Below the pieces are notes generated by a model that saw only the letters and a program-made list of their open reading frames with translations, searched no databases and was not told the origin of the DNA. Shown here piece by piece: positions 35,253-43,329 of a DNA stretch of 64,000 nucleotides; position 1 is the first letter of the stretch; every line of letters begins with the position of its first letter. The DNA is from Ensifer sp. IC4062 (GTDB lineage: Bacteria > Pseudomonadota > Alphaproteobacteria > Rhizobiales > Rhizobiaceae). Both the position numbers and the translations under genes were made by a program. The DNA is taken from the NCBI RefSeq assembly GCF_020193575.1, contig NZ_JADYVD010000003.1, positions 62,001 to 126,000 on the forward strand, written 5' to 3'.

Positions 35253-37637
35253 ATGACGGTTGCCAGATATTTTGACGAAATGTCCTATGGTCCCGCACCC
35301 GAGGCCGACACCGAGGCGCGCGCATGGCTTGCGCGGCACAAGAGCGTGTTCGGCCACTTCATCAACGGCGCCTTTGTCGCGTCAGCGTCTGGAAAGACGT
35401 TCGATACATATGAGCCTGCGACCGGCGCCTTGCTCGCCAAGATCGCGCTCGGCGGCCGCGAGGACGTCAACAACGCAGTTGCCGCTGCCCGCAAGGCGCA
35501 GGGTGCATGGGCGAAGTTGCCCGGCCATGCGCGTGCGCGTCATCTCTATGCGCTGGCACGCATGATCCAGCGTCACGCGCGTCTGATTGCAGTGGTCGAA
35601 GCCCTCGACAACGGCAAGCCGATCCGCGAGACGCGCGACATCGACATCCCGCTGGCCGCCCGTCACTTCTACCATCATGCCGGCTGGGCGCAGTTGCAGG
35701 AGACCGAGTTCGCCGATCAGGTGCCGGTCGGAGTCGTCGGCCAGGTCATCCCGTGGAACTTCCCCTTCCTGATGCTCGCCTGGAAGGTCGCGCCGGCGCT
35801 GGCGCTCGGCAACACCGTCATCCTGAAGCCGGCCGAATTCACGCCGCTGACGGCGCTTCTCTTCGCCGATCTTGCCGCTGCGGCAGGGCTGCCGCCAGGC
35901 GTATTGAACGTGGTAACGGGCGAGGGCCAGACCGGCGCGCTGATCGTCGAGCATGAGGATATCGACAAGATCGCCTTTACCGGTTCGACCGAGGTCGGCC
36001 GCCTCATCCGCGAGAAGACCGCCGGAACCGGCAAGTCGCTGACGCTGGAACTCGGCGGCAAGTCGCCCTTCATTGTCTTCGATGATGCCGACGTCGACGG
36101 GGCGGTCGAAGGCGTTGTCGATGCCATCTGGTTCAACCAGGGCCAGGTCTGCTGCGCCGGTTCGCGCCTTCTCGTCCAGGAGGGCATCGCGCCCCTACTT
36201 TATGAGCGGCTGAAGCGGCGCATGGGGACCCTGCGCGTCGGTCAACCGCTGGACAAGGCGATCGACATGGCGGCGATCGTCGCGCCGGTGCAGTTGCAGC
36301 GGATCGAGAGCATGGTCGCCCAGGGTGTGACGGAGGGTGCGTCGCTGCACCAGCCCAAGATCGAGCTGCCGAAGGGCGGCAGCTTTTACCCGCCGACGCT
36401 GCTCACCCATGTCCAGCCGACCTCCATCGTCGCCACTGAGGAAATTTTCGGGCCGGTGGCCGTTTCTATGACCTTCCGCACCCCGGAAGAGGCGATCCAG
36501 CTCGCCAATCATACGCGCTACGGCCTGGCCGCCAGCGTCTGGAGTGAAACCATCGGGCTCGCTTTGCATGTTGCGGCGAAGCTTGCGGCCGGGGTCGTCT
36601 GGGTCAATGCCACCAATCTCTTTGACGCGGCGGCGGGCTTCGGAGGAAAACGCGAGTCCGGCTTCGGCCGTGAGGGCGGGCGCGAGGGCTGCTATGAATA
36701 TCTGAAGCCGAAGGCATGGATCGGGCGCAAGCTCCGGTCCGTCCCCGCCGCGCCGGTCGTGAAAGCGGCCGCAGGTGACTTCTCCATGCCCGCGCTCGAC
36801 CGTACCGCCAAGCTCTTCATCGGTGGCAAGCAGGCGCGGCCGGACGGAAACTATTCGCGGCCGGTGCTTTCCTCCAAGGGCAAGGTGATCGGTGAGGTCG
36901 GCGAGGGCAACCGCAAGGACATCCGCAATGCCGTCGTCGCGGCGCAGGCCGCATCCGCCTGGTCTTCTGCAACAGCGCATAACCGGGCGCAAATCCTCTA
37001 TTACATCGCCGAAAACCTGAGCGGCCGCGCGGCGGAATTTGCCGATCGCATCTCGGCCATGACCGGCGCCACGGCAGCCGGTGCGAAGGCAGAGATCGAC
37101 GCTGCGATCGCGCGTCTCTTCAGCTACGGTGCCTGGGCGGACAAATACGAGGGCGTCGTGCACCAGCCGCCGCTCCGCGGCGTCGCGCTGGCGATGCCGG
37201 AGCCGCAAGGTGTCGTTGGCGTCGTCTGCCCGCCCGAAGCGCCTCTGCTTGGCTTCATAAGCCTCGTGGCGCCGCTGATCGCCGTCGGCAACCGCGTCGT
37301 CGCCGTTCCGAGCGAACAGCACCCGCTGGTTGCGACCGATTTCTATTCCGTGCTCGAAACATCGGATGTGCCCGCCGGCGTCATCAATATCGTCACCGGA
37401 TCAGCGATCGAGCTCGCCAAGACGCTTGCCGCCCACAACGACGTCGATGCACTCTGGGCCTTCGGCTCACCGGAACTCTCGGCGCTGGTCGAGAAGCTCT
37501 CCGTTGGCAACCTGAAGCGCACCTTTGTCGACTACGGCAAAGCGATCGACTGGATGGACCGGACGGCTGCAGAAGGTCCGGCTTTCCTGCGCCGTGCCGT
37601 CGACGTCAAGAACATCTGGATTCCCTACGGCGAGTAG
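35253..37637 (+). CDS. Tandem aldehyde dehydrogenase, second domain degenerate
   Basis: A 794-residue cytoplasmic protein with two ALDH-like parts. Domain 1 (about 1-490) is complete: VIPWNFPFLMLAWK, LELGGKSP (general base Glu), GQVCCAGSR with catalytic Cys300 and EIFGPVA. Domain 2 (about 515-794) keeps the N-terminal NAD-fold pattern (GVVGVVCPPEAPLLGFISLVAPLIAVGN) but ends without the catalytic Cys segment, so it is probably structural. Coupling to deoC (5 bp gap) suggests oxidation of acetaldehyde from deoxyribose. The two-domain layout recurs with deoC in alphaproteobacteria, so it is unlikely to be a recent frameshift. Confidence 0.92.
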   Translation: MTVARYFDEMSYGPAPEADTEARAWLARHKSVFGHFINGAFVASASGKTFDTYEPATGALLAKIALGGREDVNNAVAAARKAQGAWAKLPGHARARHLYALARMIQRHARLIAVVEALDNGKPIRETRDIDIPLAARHFYHHAGWAQLQETEFADQVPVGVVGQVIPWNFPFLMLAWKVAPALALGNTVILKPAEFTPLTALLFADLAAAAGLPPGVLNVVTGEGQTGALIVEHEDIDKIAFTGSTEVGRLIREKTAGTGKSLTLELGGKSPFIVFDDADVDGAVEGVVDAIWFNQGQVCCAGSRLLVQEGIAPLLYERLKRRMGTLRVGQPLDKAIDMAAIVAPVQLQRIESMVAQGVTEGASLHQPKIELPKGGSFYPPTLLTHVQPTSIVATEEIFGPVAVSMTFRTPEEAIQLANHTRYGLAASVWSETIGLALHVAAKLAAGVVWVNATNLFDAAAGFGGKRESGFGREGGREGCYEYLKPKAWIGRKLRSVPAAPVVKAAAGDFSMPALDRTAKLFIGGKQARPDGNYSRPVLSSKGKVIGEVGEGNRKDIRNAVVAAQAASAWSSATAHNRAQILYYIAENLSGRAAEFADRISAMTGATAAGAKAEIDAAIARLFSYGAWADKYEGVVHQPPLRGVALAMPEPQGVVGVVCPPEAPLLGFISLVAPLIAVGNRVVAVPSEQHPLVATDFYSVLETSDVPAGVINIVTGSAIELAKTLAAHNDVDALWAFGSPELSALVEKLSVGNLKRTFVDYGKAIDWMDRTAAEGPAFLRRAVDVKNIWIPYGE

Positions 37638-37866
37638 GGAATCAGGCATTCTTCGGACCGCGGACGCGGGCAAAGGAGCGGAGGAAACAACAACCTGTTG
37701 ACGAGCGGCGCTGGAAACGGCCTGATGCGGCCGCGCACCGCCGGAAGCCGGCGATCGGCGCCCGCAGCACCGCGTCCGATTGACGTGCAAAGTTGCTGCG
37801 GCACGTTGAATTGCAGCGTGATTCTGTCGTTAGATCGGTCAAGGAATCATGCAGGGGAGGACAGGA

Positions 37867-38322
37867 ATGCTGAAGAATATCGACCCGGCTCTCAATGCCG
37901 ACGTGTTGCACGCGTTGCGCTCGATGGGTCACGGCGACACCTTAGTCATATCGGACACCAATTTCCCGTCCGACGCGATCGCGCGTCAGACGACGCTTGG
38001 AAAATTGCTGCACATCGACAATGTTTCCGCGGCGCGCGCCGTAAAGGCGATACTTTCTGTCCTGCCGCTCGACACACCGCTGCAGCCGTCGGCCGGTCGT
38101 ATGGAAGTCATGGGCGCCCCGGACGAGCTTCCGGCCGTCCAGCGGGAGGTCCAGGCCGAAATCGATCGTGCCGAGGGAAAGCCGGCGCCGATGTACGGCA
38201 TCGAGCGCTTCGCCTTTTACGAGGAGGCGAAGAAGGCCTATTGCGTCATCACCACGGGCGAGACGCGTTTCTACGGCTGTTTCCTCTTCACCAAGGGCGT
38301 CATTCCGCCGGAATCCGCCTGA
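37867..38322 (+). CDS. RbsD/FucU-family sugar mutarotase
   Basis: A 151-residue protein of the RbsD/FucU fold, which speeds anomeric or pyranose-furanose interconversion of sugars. The signature MGHGDTLVISDTNFP with catalytic His22 and the C-terminal FYGCFLFTKGV are present, and the size fits FucU (about 140-150). The ATG at 37867 follows ggggaggacagg. It lies 229 bp downstream of the deoC-ALDH pair on the same strand. A role with deoxyribose or ribose is possible from context; fucose is equally allowed by family. Confidence 0.85.
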   Translation: MLKNIDPALNADVLHALRSMGHGDTLVISDTNFPSDAIARQTTLGKLLHIDNVSAARAVKAILSVLPLDTPLQPSAGRMEVMGAPDELPAVQREVQAEIDRAEGKPAPMYGIERFAFYEEAKKAYCVITTGETRFYGCFLFTKGVIPPESA

Positions 38323-38359
38323 CGCGTCGGCGCGACAGCGGGCCAGCTACACCCTAGAG

Positions 38360-38381
38360 GGTCGCGGTCGTAGCCGCGACC
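38360..38381. terminator. Hairpin between convergent FucU-like and GAF genes
   Basis: GGTCGCGG (38360-38367), loop TCGTAG, CCGCGACC (38374-38381). A perfect 8-bp GC stem in a 90-bp convergent gap is most simply a shared terminator, though T tracts are weak. Confidence 0.5.
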
Positions 38382-38412
38382 TGATTGAGACTTGGTGAGC
38401 GGTCGGTCCAGC

Positions 38413-38919
38413 TTACTTCGCAGCGGTCCGCGTGGCTGCGAGGAACGCGAGCTTCGCCGGCATCTCGATGAGCTTCGAGGCCGCGACCCTTTCCGGCGTG
38501 TAGTGATGTTCGACGTCCAGACAGTTGACGGTGCCGAGCAGTTCGCCACCGACGACAACGGGAATGTTCACGACCGATCCGCAGCCGAGTGCGGCGATCG
38601 TCTCGTAGTCGCCGAACACCGTGGAAATGTCGGCGATCGTATTGGCGACGAAGGTCTCGCGCGCCTTGTGGACCGTGTCGAACCAGCGATCGTAGTGGAT
38701 CGGCTTGGTGCCGGAGACCGGATACTCATCAGGGTGTGAAGTATAGGCCCGGCGCGCCAGTTCGTTCGCCATGTCCACGGTCATGATCGTGAAAAGCTTG
38801 GCTCCGATCAGTTTTCGGCTAAGCGTCTGCAGCGCACGATAGGGCGCATCCGCGCCGGTGTCGTTGGCAATGGTCGCGTCGAATTCTGCCAGCGCGGCGA
38901 TGTGCTCGGTATTCATCAT
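38413..38919 (-). CDS. Stand-alone GAF-domain protein
   Basis: A 168-residue cytoplasmic protein consisting almost wholly of a GAF domain (about residues 25-160: FTIMTVDMANELARRAYTSHPDEYPVSGTKPI, FVANTIADISTVFGDYETIAALGCGSVVNIPVVV, LGTVNCLDVEHHYTPE). No HTH, kinase or cyclase domain is attached. Two cysteines (in GCGS and NCLD) are present, but the fRMsr cysteine pattern is not clearly matched. It starts 30 bp after the peptide-type ABC ATPase gene on the same strand, so it may sense or bind the transported compound. Function unknown. Confidence 0.85.
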   Translation of the reverse strand: MMNTEHIAALAEFDATIANDTGADAPYRALQTLSRKLIGAKLFTIMTVDMANELARRAYTSHPDEYPVSGTKPIHYDRWFDTVHKARETFVANTIADISTVFGDYETIAALGCGSVVNIPVVVGGELLGTVNCLDVEHHYTPERVAASKLIEMPAKLAFLAATRTAAK

Positions 38920-38949
38920 ATGTCCCTGGGAGGATTTATCTGAGGTGGT

Positions 38950-39690
38950 TTAGGTGGCGTGTGCGGCGCTGATCTGCATCAGTTCGCGCGAATAGGGTTC
39001 CTTGAGGTCGCCGCGCCTCAGGTCGTCCACGCTGGCCACTTCGACGATGCGGCCGTGGCGCATGACGGCTAGCCGATCGCAGAGGAAGGAGACGACCGGC
39101 AGATTGTGGGTGACCATCAAGAAGGTGAGGTTCTGCTCACGACGCAGACGCTTGAGCAGGTTGAGGATTTCGGCCTGAACCGAAACATCGAGCGCCGAGG
39201 TCGGCTCGTCGAGCAGCAGAATCTTCGGCTTCAGCATCAGCGCACGTGCGATCGCCACGCGCTGGCGCTGGCCGCCGGAAAGCTGGTGCGGAAAGCGGAA
39301 CCGGAATTTCCGGTCGAGGCCAACGGACGCCATGATCTCCTCGACACGCGCGTTCCGGTCGCCGATACCGTGGATCGTCAGCGCCTCACCAAGCGTCGCG
39401 TCGACGGTCTTGCGCGGATGCAATGAGCCGTAAGGGTCCTGGAACACCATCTGGCAAACCCGCGAGAAGTCGCGGTCGACGCCGTGGCTGCGTGCTTTGC
39501 CGAGAACGCGTATCTCACCGGTCCATTGAGGTGCGAGCCCGGCGATTGCCTTCAAGACGGTGGACTTGCCCGAGCCGCTTTCTCCGACGAGTGCGAAGCT
39601 TTCGCCCTCGGCGATGTCGAGGCTCACCTTGTGGGTGATCTGCGTATCGCCGTAGGAGATATCGAGGTCCTTGAGAGAGAGCGCTGTCAT
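38950..39690 (-). CDS. Oligopeptide-type ABC transporter ATPase (DppF-like)
   Basis: A 246-residue ATPase: Walker A VGESGSGKSTVLKAI, Q-loop QMVFQDPYGSLHPRKTV, signature LSGGQRQRVAIARAL, Walker B ILLLDEPTSALD. The ATG at 39690 overlaps the stop of the DppD-like gene (ATGA); longer upstream frames are in the wrong context. It belongs to the dipeptide/oligopeptide/nickel importer family and is the last transport gene of the minus-strand operon. Confidence 0.92.
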   Translation of the reverse strand: MTALSLKDLDISYGDTQITHKVSLDIAEGESFALVGESGSGKSTVLKAIAGLAPQWTGEIRVLGKARSHGVDRDFSRVCQMVFQDPYGSLHPRKTVDATLGEALTIHGIGDRNARVEEIMASVGLDRKFRFRFPHQLSGGQRQRVAIARALMLKPKILLLDEPTSALDVSVQAEILNLLKRLRREQNLTFLMVTHNLPVVSFLCDRLAVMRHGRIVEVASVDDLRRGDLKEPYSRELMQISAAHAT

Positions 39691-40520
39691 GCTTTGGCCC
39701 AGGCGCTGCGGTCGAGCACGGGCAGCTCGTCCCTTGTTTCGTCGAGACGCGGAATGGAGGCGATGAGGCCGCGCGTGTAGGGGTGTGTCGCATTCATCAA
39801 TTCGCCGGCTCTGCATTCTTCCACGACTTCGCCGGTGTTCATCACAAGGATCCGATCGCAATAGCTTGAGACCAGATTGAGGTCGTGGCTGATAAAGATC
39901 AGCCCCATGCCCTTGCGCCGGACGAGTTCGTCGATGATGTCGAGCACCTGCGCCTGGACCGAAACGTCGAGCGCTGAGGTCGGCTCGTCGGCGATCAGCA
40001 GGTCCGGCTCTGGAATGAGCATCATCGCGATCATCACCCGCTGCCCCATGCCGCCGGAAACCTCGTGCGGATAAAGCCTGGCGACGCGCTCCGGCTCGGC
40101 GATGCGCACCGATTCGAGCATGGCATGAACGCGATCGTTCACTTCCCGCCGCGGCAGACTTTTGTGAGTCAGCAGCGCCTCGGCAATCTGTTCGCCGATG
40201 GTCATCACCGGATTGAGTGAAAATTTCGGATCCTGCATCACCATCGAGATGCGGGCGCCGCGAAGGGCGCGCATCTGCTTCTCCGAGCGGGTGCTGAGAT
40301 CAATGCCGTCGAAGGCGAGCTTGTCCGCGTACACGCGTCCAGGGGCGCGCACGAGCTTCAGGATCGAGCGGCCGGTCATCGACTTGCCGGAGCCGCTTTC
40401 GCCGACGATGCCTAGGCGCTCGCGTCCAAGCGTGAAGGAGACGCCGCGCACGACGTCGGTGTCGCCGCGTGTAGTCGGGAAGGTGACGCGCAGGTTTTCT
40501 ATTTCGAGGAGCGGTCTCAT
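39687..40520 (-). CDS. Oligopeptide-type ABC transporter ATPase (DppD-like)
   Basis: A 277-residue ATPase: Walker A GIVGESGSGKSMTGRS, QDPKFSLNPVMTIGEQ, signature VSGGMGQRVMIAMML, Walker B DLLIADEPTSALD, and a C-terminal region ending the domain about 40 residues after the switch. The ATG at 40520 (MRPLLEIENLRVTF) overlaps the stop of the upstream permease. A much longer open frame reaching 41261 is only arginine-rich antisense-like sequence of the permease in another frame and is not part of the gene. Confidence 0.92.
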   Translation of the reverse strand: MRPLLEIENLRVTFPTTRGDTDVVRGVSFTLGRERLGIVGESGSGKSMTGRSILKLVRAPGRVYADKLAFDGIDLSTRSEKQMRALRGARISMVMQDPKFSLNPVMTIGEQIAEALLTHKSLPRREVNDRVHAMLESVRIAEPERVARLYPHEVSGGMGQRVMIAMMLIPEPDLLIADEPTSALDVSVQAQVLDIIDELVRRKGMGLIFISHDLNLVSSYCDRILVMNTGEVVEECRAGELMNATHPYTRGLIASIPRLDETRDELPVLDRSAWAKA

Positions 40521-41425
40521 CAGCGTTGTTCTCCGCTCTTCGGGTCGAGTACGTCGCGCAGACCATCGCCGAGAAAGCAGAAGCCGAGGCTGACGAGGAT
40601 GATCGCGAAGCCCGGCATCGTTGCGACCCACCATTGATCGAGAATGAAGGAGCGTCCGCGCGAGATCATCGCGCCCCATTCCGGCAGGGGCGGCTGGGCG
40701 CCGAGGCCGATGAAGCCGAGGCCTGCGGCCGTCAGGATGATGCCGGCCATGTCGAGCGTCACGCGGATGATCATCGACGAGGTGCAGAGCGGCAGTACAT
40801 GGCCGAGATTGACCCGGATGCTCGACGCGCCCAGCAGCCGCACGGCGGCAATGAACTCGGAATTCTTGAACGTCAGCGTTTCGGCGCGCGCAACGCGGGC
40901 GTAGCCCGGCCAGGAGGTGATCGCGATCGCGATGATGGCGTTCTCGATCCCCGGGCCGAGTGCGGCGACGAAGGCGAGCGCCAGGATCAGCTTCGGCAGC
41001 GACAGGAAGATGTCGGTGATGCCCATCAGGATACGATCGACCCACCCGCCGAAATAGCCGGAGACGACGCCAATGACGAGTCCGGCCGGCGCCGCAAGGA
41101 CGGCGACGAGTGCCACGATCATGAGGGTAATGCGAGCGCCATAGACGACGCGCGACCAGATATCGCGCCCGAGTTCGTCGGTGCCCATCCAGTGCGCGGC
41201 GCTCGGCGGCAGCAGCCGTTCGGCAAGCGCCTGGCGCAGCGGATCGTGCGTCGCGAGCCACGGCGCAAAAAGTGCTGCGAGGATCAGGCAGATGATGATG
41301 ATCGCGCCGATCACCGCCAGCGGATTATGCATCAGAGCGCCGAAAATGCGGTAGAGCCGGCCAAGGCGTGCCTGCATCGGGGAGGCGGGGCTGTCGTCGA
41401 TCAGCCAGTCGCGAAACGTTGCCAT
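40520..41425 (-). CDS. Oligopeptide-type ABC transporter permease (DppC-like)
   Basis: A 301-residue permease with an N-terminal cytoplasmic stretch, a first helix (NPLAVIGAIIIICLILAALFAPWLA), the DppC landmark HWMGTDELGRDIWSRVVYGARI and the EAA-like loop ARAETLTFKNSEFIAAVRLLGASSIRV. The ATG at 41425 is taken, since aggagg lies about 9 bp upstream; GTG at 41434 is also in frame. It forms the heterodimeric channel with the DppB-like gene directly upstream. Confidence 0.92.
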   Translation of the reverse strand: MATFRDWLIDDSPASPMQARLGRLYRIFGALMHNPLAVIGAIIIICLILAALFAPWLATHDPLRQALAERLLPPSAAHWMGTDELGRDIWSRVVYGARITLMIVALVAVLAAPAGLVIGVVSGYFGGWVDRILMGITDIFLSLPKLILALAFVAALGPGIENAIIAIAITSWPGYARVARAETLTFKNSEFIAAVRLLGASSIRVNLGHVLPLCTSSMIIRVTLDMAGIILTAAGLGFIGLGAQPPLPEWGAMISRGRSFILDQWWVATMPGFAIILVSLGFCFLGDGLRDVLDPKSGEQR

Positions 41426-41437
41426 GTCCCACACCTC

Positions 41438-42514
41438 CTAGCGCGCACGCGGATCGAGCACGCGATAGAGCACGTCCGAAATCTTGTTGATGCCGATGAA
41501 GACCGCACCGACCACGAGGGTCGAGCCGAGCACCGCGGACATGTCGGCGTTGAGCAGCGCGACGGTCAGATAGTTGCCGATGCCGGGCCAGGAGAAAATC
41601 GTCTCGATCATCACAGAGCCTTCGAGGAGACCCGCGTAGGAAAGCCCGATGACAGTGATCAGCGGCACGCGGATCGGCCGGAACGCATGGCGCCAGATGA
41701 CCAGCCGCTCCGGAACGCCCTTGACCCGGGCGGTCGTGACATATTCCTGGCTCAGCTGGTCGAGCATGAAGGACCGCGTCATGCGGGCGATATAGGCCAG
41801 CGAGAAGAAGCCGAGGCAGGACGCCGGCAATATCAGGTGCCAGACGGCGTTGCCGAAGACCTCCCAATCGCCGGCAATGATGCTGTCGATCAATAGGAGA
41901 CCGGTCACCGGCTGCACGATGCCGTCCAGGAAGATCTCCACGCGGCCGGGGCCTCCGACCCAGTTGAGCCGGGCATAGAACACCGCAAGCCCGACCAGGC
42001 CGAGCCAGAACGCGGGAACGGAATAACCGAGCAGGCCGACGACGCGGATCGCCTGGTCGAGCAAGGAGCCGCGCCGGCTTGCGGCAATAACGCCGAGCGG
42101 GACGCCGAGCAGGACGCCGATGATGATGCCGAGCGTTGCCATCTCCAGCGTCGCCGGGAAGACGCGGGCAAGATCCTCGAGAACCGGCCGGCCGGTGGAT
42201 ACCGACATGCCGAAATTGCCGGTCAGAACATCGCCGACATAGCTGACGAACTGTGTCGTCAATGGACGATCAAGACCCATTTCGACCCGCACCCGTTCAT
42301 AGACGGCGGCGGGGGCGCGGTCGCCAACGACCGCGAGCACCGGATCGATCGGCACGATCCGGCCGATGAAGAAGGTGATCGCGAGAAGTCCGAGGAAGGT
42401 TACGGCCAGCGTGACGAGAAAACCGGCGGCAGCGACGAGCCGGCGATGTCCCGAGACGGTCGCGCCACGGCGGCGCACCGGTCCGGCGACGGTGGTCGTG
42501 CTGTCATCTGCCAA
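41438..42514 (-). CDS. Oligopeptide-type ABC transporter permease (DppB-like)
   Basis: A 358-residue permease: first helix at AAGFLVTLAVTFLGLLAITFFIGRIVPIDP, the family motif DRPLTTQFVSYVGDVLTGNFGMSV, and the EAA loop TTARVKGVPERLVIWRHAFRPIRVPL. The start is uncertain: TTG at 42514 has ggag upstream, while a TTG at 42565 would add 17 residues. It is first in the minus-strand transport operon, divergent from the XRE-cupin regulator; the 120 bp between them are AT-rich (42570-42615) and should hold both promoters. Confidence 0.9.
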   Translation of the reverse strand: MADDSTTTVAGPVRRRGATVSGHRRLVAAAGFLVTLAVTFLGLLAITFFIGRIVPIDPVLAVVGDRAPAAVYERVRVEMGLDRPLTTQFVSYVGDVLTGNFGMSVSTGRPVLEDLARVFPATLEMATLGIIIGVLLGVPLGVIAASRRGSLLDQAIRVVGLLGYSVPAFWLGLVGLAVFYARLNWVGGPGRVEIFLDGIVQPVTGLLLIDSIIAGDWEVFGNAVWHLILPASCLGFFSLAYIARMTRSFMLDQLSQEYVTTARVKGVPERLVIWRHAFRPIRVPLITVIGLSYAGLLEGSVMIETIFSWPGIGNYLTVALLNADMSAVLGSTLVVGAVFIGINKISDVLYRVLDPRAR

Positions 42515-42633
42515 GTGGCGGCTCCATCCCTGATACCCTTGCGTTGGGCCACGCCCATAGCGCAAGAATTCGCTTGGAGTATATAAATAAATTTGCTTAA
42601 ATCAAAAAAATTTTACTGGGAGGGGAGTCGGCC

Positions 42634-43329
42634 GTGACCGCATCGGACGACGCACGTGCCGCACAGGGAAGCGCGAATTCCGCTTCGCAGCCGAGGATCG
42701 GCGCGTTGGTGCGCGCGCGCCGGCGGCAGATGCACATGACGCTCCAGGAATTGAGCGACGTGGCCGGTGTTTCGGTCGGCTATCTCAGCCAGGTCGAACG
42801 GGATCTCGCGATGCCCTCGCTCGGCACGCTCGCCCAGATCGCACGCGGCCTAGACACCGAGATCAGCCATTTCATTCTCGCCCCGGCAATCGATACCGGT
42901 CTTTCGCGCGCTGAAGATCGAATGGTCTTTTCCGTCGGTGGGTCGCCGGTCGCCTACGAGCGCATTGGCGCAGATTTTGCCGGAAACCAGCTTTCGAGCT
43001 TCGTCATCACGATTCCGCCCGGCCACCGGTCGGAAGTATTCAGCCATGAAGGCGAGGAGATTGTCTTCGTTCTCGATGGCGAGATCCTCTTCGGCCTTGA
43101 CGGCGAACAGACGACGCTGACGAACGGCGATGGGCTACATTTCAGGGGCATCCAGCCGCACTACTGGTGGAACAGGACCGACAAGGCGGCGCGCATCCTC
43201 TGGACCGGAACGCTGCCGCTTTTTCGGCCGCGGACCGCCGCGTCGAAGGAAACACGCCCTACCGAGACCACGGGAACACCGTTACGGGCCGCAAAAACCA
43301 AGTCTCATCGAAAACAGGAGAAGCGATGA
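42634..43329 (+). CDS. XRE-family regulator with C-terminal cupin domain
   Basis: A 231-residue regulator: HTH_3 domain (IGALVRARRRQMHMTLQELSDVAGVSVGYLSQVERDLAMPSLGTL, about residues 22-67), a cupin_2 barrel (SSFVITIPPGHRSEVFSHEGEEIVFVLDGEILFGLDGE, about 125-165) and a basic C-terminal tail. Such PuuR-like proteins often repress amino compound uptake and use genes. GTG at 42634 follows gggagggg. Its stop overlaps the start of the binding-protein gene (ATGATGA), so regulator and binding protein are translationally coupled, while the rest of the transporter is divergent. Confidence 0.92.
   Translation: MTASDDARAAQGSANSASQPRIGALVRARRRQMHMTLQELSDVAGVSVGYLSQVERDLAMPSLGTLAQIARGLDTEISHFILAPAIDTGLSRAEDRMVFSVGGSPVAYERIGADFAGNQLSSFVITIPPGHRSEVFSHEGEEIVFVLDGEILFGLDGEQTTLTNGDGLHFRGIQPHYWWNRTDKAARILWTGTLPLFRPRTAASKETRPTETTGTPLRAAKTKSHRKQEKR

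Noticed and set aside
39687-41261. Apparent 524-residue ATPase with a long N-terminal extension
   Set aside because: The first 247 residues are an Arg/His-rich shadow of the DppC-like permease in another frame; the ATPase begins at 40520.
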